From assembly GCA_002449305.1 (NCBI GenBank), contig DKDI01000003.1:1-15338 (forward strand): DNA of 15,338 nt, given 5' to 3'. The notes under the pieces were generated by a model. The model was not told where the DNA came from. It was given only the letters and a program-made list of their open reading frames with translations, and ran no database searches. Made by a program: the position numbers and the translations under genes. Origin of the DNA: Treponema sp. UBA6852 (GTDB taxonomy: Bacteria > Spirochaetota > Spirochaetia > Treponematales > Treponemataceae). Shown piece by piece: positions 7,161-13,220 of this stretch (position 1 is the stretch's first letter; every line of letters starts with the position of its first letter).

Positions 7161-7186
7161 TGAAAATTTTTCATGCAGTAAATTTG

Positions 7187-7215
7187 TGGCAACGGATTTT
7201 GTTTTGTGATAGAAT
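7187..7215 (+). promoter_or_regulatory. Putative leaderless promoter of lepB
   Basis: TAGAAT (7210-7215) is a 5 of 6 -10 match. The hexamer 17 bp upstream, TGGCAA (7187-7192), is a weak -35 (3 of 6) but resembles the TTGCAA of the lipoprotein promoter. The predicted +1 falls on the A of the ATG at 7222, and no Shine-Dalgarno precedes it. Confidence 0.5.
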
Positions 7216-7221
7216 ATCTGC

Positions 7222-8982
7222 ATGAAAAATTTTTCGTTGATTATAAAACTGAATTTAATTTGTGCGGCAATTTTTTCTGTTCTATGTCTTTATATGCATT
7301 TGGACATTTCCGCCGTGGCTTTTCCTATTTCCGCAGGATTTACTGTTCTTCTTTATTTTGCTTCATACGTTGAGCTTGTAAAAAATAAATCAGTGCGCCA
7401 CTTGAATTCTGTGCGCCGTGTTTTTCAGTACGAGCCTTTTGTTTTTATAACAGCTTTTGTTATTCAGCGTTCTGGAAAATTTGGATTTCCTGCTGCCTTT
7501 GATTTTTTGTGTGCTTTTGCTTGGATTGTGATTCTTGTTCTTGCAGTTTTGGCGCAGTATTTTCTTGCTGAAAAACGGATTGCGTCTCTTGATTCCGGCT
7601 GGGCTGAATTTTTAAAGACGAATCCTTACAAAAAGCCAAAGGGAATAAAGCGTGTTGCTGTTGAAATTCTTGAATGGATTGACGCGCTTTTCCAGGCTGT
7701 CTTTACAATCATGCTTTTGAATATTTTTATTTTTCAGCTTTACGAAATTCCGTCAGAAAGCATGGTTCCGACTTTCCTTGTAAAAGACAGGGTTGTTGTT
7801 TTTAAATCTCTTGCCGGTCCGAAGTTTCCGCTTAGCAACGCAGGTTTCCCTTATATTCAAAAATATAAAAGAGGCGACATTGTTGTTTTTAGAAATCCGC
7901 ATTACGGAAGCGACCGCGAAAATGAAGTGAAAACTTTTTTCAGCCAGTTTATTTATATGTGCAGCCTTACACTTTTAAAGACAAACACTGACGAGCATGG
8001 CGAAATAAAAGCCGACCCTCTTGTAAAGCGTGTAACCGCAGTTCCGGGCGAGCAAATTTATATGCTTGATGGAACTCTTTATTCGCGTACAAAAGGCAGC
8101 AAGGAATTTAAGCCTGTAGTGCAGGATTCTTCTTGGGCTGCTTGGAATTTGAATCCGCTTTCTTCAAAGATAAAATCAAAAATTCAGGCAATTCCTCTCT
8201 CCGAAGCTCAGGCTGAATCGACTTTGAAGATTGAAGAGCAGCGCAGAACTCTTGACTTGAACAGCGCAAAAGCTGAATGCGAAAAACTTTCCAAGGAATT
8301 TGCTCGTTATGCGCGTCCAAAAGAAAATTCGGGCAAATCTATTGAAGAGATTTTTTCCGCGCGCGATTTGTTTGTCTACAATTTGTTTTCAAATATAAAT
8401 AACGAAACGATTTCGCTTTTGACTGTAAAAGGCGGCTCCGATTGGGTTGACTCGTTCTTGAATAGCTGGCACCGTGAAAATAATATTTCTTTGCAAATGG
8501 TTGGAAGCGATGCGTATGCGGAATCAAGTTTCAGACTCAATGTAATGGCAAAGCTTTTATTCGGCAGGATTCTTGTAAGAAATGCAAGTCTCTTGGCTTC
8601 TGAAATTCCAGTTTCAAAATGGCAGTCTGATTCTGTGCGAATGGAATATCTTAAGGCGGCTCAAGAACTTTGTCTTTACATTCTTGAAATGGATTTAAGA
8701 AATCTTCCTGTTTTCCCTGCAAATGATGCGAATGGAAACGCTCAGTACATTCCTGAAAACTGCTATTTTATGATGGGAGACAACCGTTACAATTCTCTTG
8801 ATATGCGCCATAGCTACGAGCAGACTTTAGTTTCAGTTTCGAAAATGGATTCAATGTCTGTAACTTACTATACAAGCCTCTCTCCTCAATATGTAAACAG
8901 AAGCCGTATGCTTGGAAAAGCCTGCTTTAGATTCTGGCCGTTGAACCGTGTTGGAATTCCCAAAAGCGGTTTGACTGACTAA
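7222..8982 (+). CDS. lepB: Signal peptidase I with large insertion
   Basis: A membrane serine protease (family S26) that removes signal peptides from exported proteins. The 586-residue product starts with about four hydrophobic segments (roughly 8-27, 31-50, 70-80, 92-113) and another at about 155-173. Directly after is the catalytic serine box, IPSESM (S180). The lysine box VKRVTAVPGE gives general base K269, and the conserved C-terminal box is GDNRYNSLDMR (519-529, with Met in place of the usual second Ser). Between the lysine and GDNR boxes is an extra, mostly helical stretch of about 190 residues (about 300-492). E. coli LepB has 324 residues in total. All catalytic elements are present, so it should be active. 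The first ATG is required to keep the first membrane segment. It appears to have its own promoter and stands apart from the small protein upstream. Whether the insertion is typical of Treponema I cannot tell here. Confidence 0.93.
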   Translation: MKNFSLIIKLNLICAAIFSVLCLYMHLDISAVAFPISAGFTVLLYFASYVELVKNKSVRHLNSVRRVFQYEPFVFITAFVIQRSGKFGFPAAFDFLCAFAWIVILVLAVLAQYFLAEKRIASLDSGWAEFLKTNPYKKPKGIKRVAVEILEWIDALFQAVFTIMLLNIFIFQLYEIPSESMVPTFLVKDRVVVFKSLAGPKFPLSNAGFPYIQKYKRGDIVVFRNPHYGSDRENEVKTFFSQFIYMCSLTLLKTNTDEHGEIKADPLVKRVTAVPGEQIYMLDGTLYSRTKGSKEFKPVVQDSSWAAWNLNPLSSKIKSKIQAIPLSEAQAESTLKIEEQRRTLDLNSAKAECEKLSKEFARYARPKENSGKSIEEIFSARDLFVYNLFSNINNETISLLTVKGGSDWVDSFLNSWHRENNISLQMVGSDAYAESSFRLNVMAKLLFGRILVRNASLLASEIPVSKWQSDSVRMEYLKAAQELCLYILEMDLRNLPVFPANDANGNAQYIPENCYFMMGDNRYNSLDMRHSYEQTLVSVSKMDSMSVTYYTSLSPQYVNRSRMLGKACFRFWPLNRVGIPKSGLTD

Positions 8983-8995
8983 AAGTGAATTGTTG

Positions 8996-9024
8996 TTGAT
9001 TTTTGAAATAATAAATAATAGAAT
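8996..9024 (+). promoter_or_regulatory. Putative leaderless promoter of wzz and the rml genes
   Basis: TTGATT (8996-9001, 4 of 6) and TAGAAT (9019-9024, 5 of 6) are separated by exactly 17 bp. The predicted +1 is position 9031, the A of the wzz ATG. No Shine-Dalgarno is visible. No terminator or second strong promoter is seen before rmlB, so this may drive the whole four-gene cluster. Confidence 0.6.
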
Positions 9025-9030
9025 AGATTT

Positions 9031-9891
9031 ATGACTGAACAGTACGAAAATAATAATGAAGATGAAATTTCTTTGATTGATTTGTTTGCGGTTCTTATCC
9101 GCTATAGAAAACTTATTGTTATAGGAACACTTTCTGTTGCGCTTGCCGCTTTTGCATGGCTTTTTGTCCTGCCGAAATTTGTTCCTTCGCTGAATAAAAA
9201 AACGCTTACAGTTTCTTACGCGCTAAAAACGGAACGATTGCCTGCCAGCGTTTTTAATGCAACAGGATATGATGTTCTTAAATCTGCCGTTGATTATATG
9301 CAAGATCCTGCTGTAATTTCTGAGTGCCAAAAAGATTTTCATATTTTTGAAAACGTAGAGCAAGCAGTAAATGGAGGAAATTTTTCTGTCCAGTCGTCTA
9401 ATGCTTCTGACCGAATTACATTGCTTTGCAAAATTCCTGCTGAAAAAGAAAATGAATTGAATGATTTTATTTTGGAACTCTTAAAAAGCACTAACTCTTA
9501 CATAGAAGATTCTGCTATGCAAAGAATTAATTCGTTGGAAGAAAATGCTGATAAAATTATTGAACAATATGGAAATTTGAGTCTGCCAGTTGTTTGGAGA
9601 GAAAAAAATGAAAAGTCGGAAATAAAAACTATTTCTGTGTCTGTAAATTGTCTTGAAATTTCATCAGATATAAAAACATTTAAAGCCAGCCATGAAAAAT
9701 TTGTTTCAGAACCTATTCTTCTTTCTTCTATAGTAGATTCAGGAAGAAGGGCAATTAAATTTATAGTTGCAACTTTTGCCGCGTTCTTTATTTTTGTCTT
9801 TACTGCATTCCTTTTGAATGCAATTGAAAATATTAAAAATGATGAAAGCGCAGTTTCCTTAATAAAAAAAGCATGGGACGAAGGAAAATAA
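9031..9891 (+). CDS. Wzz-type polysaccharide chain-length regulator
   Basis: The 286-residue product has the polysaccharide co-polymerase layout: a short cytoplasmic N-terminus with the Wzz-family signature DEISLIDLFAVLIRYRK (11-27), a first membrane helix (about 28-47), a long extracytoplasmic region (about 50-240), and a second helix (about 243-263) before a short charged tail. Members set the length of O-antigen or exopolysaccharide made by a Wzy polymerase. There is no fused tyrosine-kinase domain, so it resembles the O-antigen (Wzz) type rather than the BY-kinase type. The Pro-rich motif normally found near the second helix is not evident. It opens the cluster with rmlA, rmlC and rmlB, 57 bp upstream of rmlA, which supports a surface-glycan role. 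The polymerase, flippase and glycosyltransferases are not in this window. Family call likely; exact polymer unknown. Confidence 0.82.
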   Translation: MTEQYENNNEDEISLIDLFAVLIRYRKLIVIGTLSVALAAFAWLFVLPKFVPSLNKKTLTVSYALKTERLPASVFNATGYDVLKSAVDYMQDPAVISECQKDFHIFENVEQAVNGGNFSVQSSNASDRITLLCKIPAEKENELNDFILELLKSTNSYIEDSAMQRINSLEENADKIIEQYGNLSLPVVWREKNEKSEIKTISVSVNCLEISSDIKTFKASHEKFVSEPILLSSIVDSGRRAIKFIVATFAAFFIFVFTAFLLNAIENIKNDESAVSLIKKAWDEGK

Positions 9892-9936
9892 ATTTTACAG
9901 GTGTTTCTTTTGGATTTTAAAAGCAACATAAAAAAC

Positions 9937-9941
9937 AAGGA
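9937..9941 (+). promoter_or_regulatory. Ribosome binding site of rmlA
   Basis: AAGGA ends 7 nt before the ATG at 9949. This contrasts with wzz upstream, which has no such site. Confidence 0.75.
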
Positions 9942-9948
9942 TTGAGAA

Positions 9949-10824
9949 ATGAAAGGTATTATTTTAGCAGGCGGTTCTGGAACTAGACTTTATCCAATCA
10001 CAAAAGCAGTTTCAAAGCAGATTCTTCCGTTGTATGATAAGCCGATGGTTTATTATCCGTTAAGCTGTCTTATGCTTGCGGGAATAAAAGAAGTTCTTGT
10101 AATTTCAACTCCAAGGGATTTGCCTTTGTTCAAGGAGCTTTTTGGAGACGGAAATTGGCTTGGAATGAAATTTGAATATAAAGTTCAGGAAAAACCGCGC
10201 GGACTTGCTGACGCTTTTATTATTGGAAAAGATTTTATTGCGGATGACAGCGTTGCATTGGTTCTTGGCGACAACATTTTTTACGGTCAGTCTTTCACTT
10301 CAACTTTAAAGCGCGCAAAAGAAACTGTTGAGTCTGGAAAGGGCAGTGTGATTTTCGGCTATTATGTAAAAGAACCTTCAGCTTATGGAGTTGTTGAATT
10401 TGATAAATCTGGAAAAGTTTTAGGAATTGAAGAAAAACCTTCAGCTCCAAAATCAAACTATGCAGTTCCGGGACTTTACTTTTATTCAAATGATGTTGTA
10501 AAAATTGCCGCTGATGTAAAGCCTTCTGCCCGCGGAGAAATTGAAATAACTTCTGTGAATAACGAATTCCTTTCAAGAGGACAGCTTTCTGTTGAGCTTC
10601 TTGGCCGCGGAATGGCTTGGCTTGATACAGGAACTTACGACGGGCTTTTGGAAGCAAGTAATTTTATTGCAACAATTCAAAAACGCCAGGGAATGTATGT
10701 AAGCTGCATTGAAGAAATTGCATTCCGCAATGGCTGGATTTCAAAAGAAGAACTCTTGTCTCTTGCTTCGGGCTACAAAACTGAATACGGCCGTTATCTT
10801 GAATATATTGCAGGAGCAAACTGA
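9949..10824 (+). CDS. rmlA: Glucose-1-phosphate thymidylyltransferase (RmlA)
   Basis: Catalyses dTTP + glucose-1-phosphate to dTDP-glucose + pyrophosphate, the first step to dTDP-L-rhamnose and related deoxysugars; a cytoplasmic enzyme. The 291-residue length is typical. The nucleotidyltransferase signature GGSGTRLYPIT lies at 8-18, followed by KQILPLYDKPMVYYPLS and the metal-binding LGDNIFYG (D108). The later blocks EEKPSAPKSNYAVPGLYFY, RGEIEITSVN and AWLDTGTYD complete the RmlA pattern. The start is set by AAGGA 7 nt upstream. Its stop overlaps the rmlC start by one base (TGATG), so the two are translationally coupled. Very high sequence typicality; no oddities seen. Confidence 0.97.
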   Translation: MKGIILAGGSGTRLYPITKAVSKQILPLYDKPMVYYPLSCLMLAGIKEVLVISTPRDLPLFKELFGDGNWLGMKFEYKVQEKPRGLADAFIIGKDFIADDSVALVLGDNIFYGQSFTSTLKRAKETVESGKGSVIFGYYVKEPSAYGVVEFDKSGKVLGIEEKPSAPKSNYAVPGLYFYSNDVVKIAADVKPSARGEIEITSVNNEFLSRGQLSVELLGRGMAWLDTGTYDGLLEASNFIATIQKRQGMYVSCIEEIAFRNGWISKEELLSLASGYKTEYGRYLEYIAGAN

Positions 10825-11423
10825 TGTTCGATTTTAAAAAATGCTTTGCTTCTGATGGAACAGAATTTTCAGGACTTTATGAAATTCAGCCGAAAGTTTT
10901 TGGTGACAGCCGCGGATATTTCTTGGAAACTTACAGTGAAAAAGATTTTTTCGAAGCCGGACTAAAAATGAAATTTGTTCAGGACAATCAGTCATCTTCT
11001 TCAAAAGGCGTTTTGCGCGGACTGCATTTTCAGACAAAGCATCCTCAGGGAAAACTTGTGCGTTCTTTGCATGGAAAAGTTTTTGATGTTGCCGTGGATT
11101 TGCGCAAAGGTTCTGCTGCATTTGGAAAATACTACGGAGTTGTTCTTGACAGTGAAAAACAGAATCAGTTTTACATTCCAGAAGGCTTTGCCCACGGATT
11201 TTATGTAATTTCTGATTCGGCGGTTTTTGCTTATAAATGCACGGACTTTTATCATCCAGAAGATGAAGGCGGCTTGATGTGGAATGATTCTTCAATTGGA
11301 ATCGACTGGAAATCTGTTGGAGCTGAACAGATTCCGCTTTTAAGTGAAAAAGACAAGAAGCATCCGTCATTCTCTTTTGATGCGGATTATTTTGATTTAA
11401 ATGGAAAATGGCAGGGAAAATAA
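10824..11423 (+). CDS. rmlC: dTDP-4-dehydrorhamnose 3,5-epimerase (RmlC)
   Basis: Epimerises C3 and C5 of dTDP-4-keto-6-deoxyglucose, the third step of the rhamnose pathway; a cytoplasmic cupin. The 199-residue product contains the family core: SSKGVLRGLHFQ with catalytic H68, QGKLVR, GKVFDVAVDLRKGS, IPEGFAHGFYV, then FAYKCTDFYHPEDEGGL and a WNDSSIGIDW close. Length is slightly above the usual 180-190. AGGAG (10812-10816), inside the end of rmlA, is its ribosome binding site, and the ATG shares a base with the rmlA stop. The next gene follows after one base. All active-site blocks are present, so a full 3,5-epimerase rather than a degenerate relative is expected, although 3-epimerases making other sugars belong to the same fold. 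Confidence 0.95.
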   Translation: MFDFKKCFASDGTEFSGLYEIQPKVFGDSRGYFLETYSEKDFFEAGLKMKFVQDNQSSSSKGVLRGLHFQTKHPQGKLVRSLHGKVFDVAVDLRKGSAAFGKYYGVVLDSEKQNQFYIPEGFAHGFYVISDSAVFAYKCTDFYHPEDEGGLMWNDSSIGIDWKSVGAEQIPLLSEKDKKHPSFSFDADYFDLNGKWQGK

Positions 11424-11424
11424 A

Positions 11425-12540
11425 ATGCGCAAACTAAAAAATATTCTTGTAACTGGCGGAGCTGGCTTTATTGGCTCGAATTTTATTCACTATTTATTTG
11501 GACTTTCTTCAGCGAATGGAAATCTTTTTAACGATGCAGATTTTAGCGGAAACGTTGTAAATGTTGACTGCCTTACTTATGCCGGAAATCTTGAGTCTTT
11601 AAAGGATGTTGAGGAAAAATTTGGCGGAAAGCGTTACTTCTTTGAAAAAGTGGATATTTGCAATCGCCCGGAAATTGAGCGGATTTTAAAGCAGTACGAC
11701 ATAGACACAATTATTCATTTTGCCGCGGAAAGCCACGTTGATCGTTCTATCTTGGGACCTGAAACTTTTATAAAAACAAATGTGATGGGAACTTTTACGC
11801 TTTTGGATGCTGCCCGCAATTTTTGGAAAAAGCCGGATGGAACATTCAGAGACGATGTTCTTTTTCATCATATTTCAACTGATGAAGTTTACGGTTCACT
11901 TGGTGAAACTGGATATTTTACAGAAACGACTCCTTATGATCCTCGCTCTCCGTATTCTTCTAGCAAGGCAAGTTCTGACCATATTGCAATGGCGTATTTC
12001 CATACTTATGGATTGCCGCTTACTTTAAGCAACTGCACAAACAATTATGGTCCATATCAGTTTCCGGAAAAACTTCTGCCTCTTATGATTAGCAATATCC
12101 GTGATGGAAAATCTCTTCCTGTTTATGGCAAGGGAGACAATATCCGCGACTGGATTTATGTTGAAGATCACAACCGCGCGGTTTGGCTTATTGTAAACAA
12201 AGGGCGGATTGGGCAGAAATATAATATTGGCGGAGAAAATGAATGGCAGAATATAAAGCTTCTTCATAAAGTGATTGAGCTTGCCGCTAAAAAACTTGGA
12301 AAGCCAGTTTCTGAAATTGAAAAAACAATCACTTATGTAAAAGACCGCCCGGGACATGACAAGCGTTACGCTATTGACTGCACTAAAATAAAAACTGAGC
12401 TTGGCTGGCAACGCAAAATGACATTTGAGGAAGGCTTGAATGCGACTGTTGACTGGTATCTAAAAAATATAGAGTGGGTTGACCATATTCTTAGCGGAGA
12501 ATATACAAAATGGATAGACGCTAACTATAAGTCAAGATAA
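11425..12540 (+). CDS. rmlB: dTDP-glucose 4,6-dehydratase (RmlB)
   Basis: Converts dTDP-glucose to dTDP-4-keto-6-deoxyglucose using bound NAD, the second step of the pathway. An extended short-chain dehydrogenase/reductase: the nucleotide-binding GGAGFIGS lies at 11-18, the active-site TDE at 152-154 (STDEVYG), and the YxxxK pair is Y177/K181 in SPYSSSKASSDH. Further family blocks are HFAAESHVDRSI, NNYGPYQFPEKLLP and RPGHDKRYAID. I start it at 11425 (371 residues, MRKLKNILVTGG). An in-frame ATG at 11401 would overlap rmlC and gives no conserved sequence, whereas AGGG (11413-11416) is placed correctly for 11425. It is last in the cluster and is followed directly by a strong terminator. No rmlD follows, so the final reductase must be encoded elsewhere or the sugar made is not rhamnose. 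Confidence 0.96.
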   Translation: MRKLKNILVTGGAGFIGSNFIHYLFGLSSANGNLFNDADFSGNVVNVDCLTYAGNLESLKDVEEKFGGKRYFFEKVDICNRPEIERILKQYDIDTIIHFAAESHVDRSILGPETFIKTNVMGTFTLLDAARNFWKKPDGTFRDDVLFHHISTDEVYGSLGETGYFTETTPYDPRSPYSSSKASSDHIAMAYFHTYGLPLTLSNCTNNYGPYQFPEKLLPLMISNIRDGKSLPVYGKGDNIRDWIYVEDHNRAVWLIVNKGRIGQKYNIGGENEWQNIKLLHKVIELAAKKLGKPVSEIEKTITYVKDRPGHDKRYAIDCTKIKTELGWQRKMTFEEGLNATVDWYLKNIEWVDHILSGEYTKWIDANYKSR

Positions 12541-12549
12541 AGTGAAAAG

Positions 12550-12579
12550 AAAAAGCCTCGTGAAGACGAGGCTTTTTTT
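12550..12579. terminator. Rho-independent terminator, probably bidirectional
   Basis: AAAAAGCCTCG (12550-12560) pairs perfectly with CGAGGCTTTTT (12567-12577) around a TGAAGA loop, with seven Ts at 12573-12579. It lies 9 bp after rmlB. The A-rich left flank becomes a T-rich tract on the minus strand, so it can also end the convergent lipoprotein transcript. Confidence 0.95.
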
Positions 12580-12596
12580 ATACTTAAAAATATTGT

Positions 12597-13163
12597 TTAT
12601 TGTCTTTTTACAAACTGTATAAAGTCCAAGTTCATTCCGACATCTCCGGTTTTTTGCTCTGAATTTGCCTGAATTGTAATTAGAATTGTGCGCGGTTCGT
12701 CAATTGTAAAATAAATTGGCGCTCTAGTTGTAAGTTCCCATGTTCCTAGCGGTGGATTGCTTGGATAAACACGGAAAGGAGTGTTGTCAATATAAACATA
12801 AAATGCGCTGTGGTCGGAGTCTGTGGCCTTTTCTTTTATAAGGCATTCGTATGTTCCGGCAGGAAATTTTACCTTTAGCTTAGCTGTTGCCGCCTCATCA
12901 AGAAGCCGTGCCGCGAATTGTCCGCTTGCATCTTTGTCCTGGACAACAAGAAAGTGATGAAGCAACATTGATTCAACTTCATATTTTATTCCGATTCCAG
13001 AATATTCAATAACAGGAAGTTCTGTTAACATTGGCGGCGGAGTCTGTTTGTCTTCAACTTTCAGGAATTCCGAATTCTTAGGAGAAGTTGCGCAAGAAAA
13101 AAATGCCAGCGTGCATACTGCCGTTAAAATAGTAAAAACTGTTTTCGATAAAATTGTTCTCAT
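12597..13163 (-). CDS. Predicted lipoprotein with CBM-like domain
   Basis: The 188-residue product begins MRTILSKT with a hydrophobic h-region and a relaxed spirochaete-type lipobox, LAFFSC, placing the lipidated cysteine at 24. The mature part has a short polar linker (25-45) followed by a predominantly beta domain. Its order resembles CBM6/CBM35-type carbohydrate-binding modules: an early YEVES, a central FPAGTYECLIK, SAFYVYIDNTPFRVYP, WELTTRAPIYFTID and a terminal MNLDFIQFVKR. That resemblance is by eye and is inference. The start at 13163 is chosen because an in-frame ATG at 13205 lies upstream of the promoter and would put a charged, cysteine-bearing extension ahead of the signal peptide. 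It lies 57 bp downstream of the helicase gene but has its own promoter, and it is convergent with rmlB. It might be a periplasmic or surface glycan-binding lipoprotein. Confidence 0.82.
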   Translation of the reverse strand: MRTILSKTVFTILTAVCTLAFFSCATSPKNSEFLKVEDKQTPPPMLTELPVIEYSGIGIKYEVESMLLHHFLVVQDKDASGQFAARLLDEAATAKLKVKFPAGTYECLIKEKATDSDHSAFYVYIDNTPFRVYPSNPPLGTWELTTRAPIYFTIDEPRTILITIQANSEQKTGDVGMNLDFIQFVKRQ

Positions 13164-13169
13164 TTTTTT

Positions 13170-13198
13170 ATTATAACATAAGAACTTTGCATTTGCAA
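13170..13198 (-). promoter_or_regulatory. Putative leaderless promoter of the lipoprotein gene
   Basis: On the minus strand, TTGCAA (13198-13193, 4 of 6) and a perfect TATAAT (13175-13170) are 17 bp apart. The predicted +1 is 13163, the A of the ATG; only A residues separate the -10 from the start, so there is no Shine-Dalgarno. The -35 sits in a 10-bp perfect palindrome, ATTTGCAAAT (13191-13200). Confidence 0.65.
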
Positions 13199-13220
13199 AT
13201 ATCAATCTTGATTGGAACTT

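Noticed and set aside
9498..9938. Open frame of 146 codons antisense to wzz
   Set aside because: It lies opposite a credible Wzz gene and shows no recognisable domain or start signal.
10834..11370. Open frame of 178 codons antisense to rmlC
   Set aside because: It mirrors a well-conserved gene, has no ribosome binding site, and its composition (many Gln, His, Lys and Leu) is that of a shadow frame.
11401..11424. Longer start at 11401 for rmlB
   Set aside because: The extra residues are non-conserved and overlap rmlC; 11425 has a correctly placed AGGG and gives the normal N-terminus.
13164..13205. Longer start at 13205 for the lipoprotein gene
   Set aside because: It would add 14 residues before a complete lipoprotein signal peptide and lies upstream of the -10 and -35 that fit the ATG at 13163.
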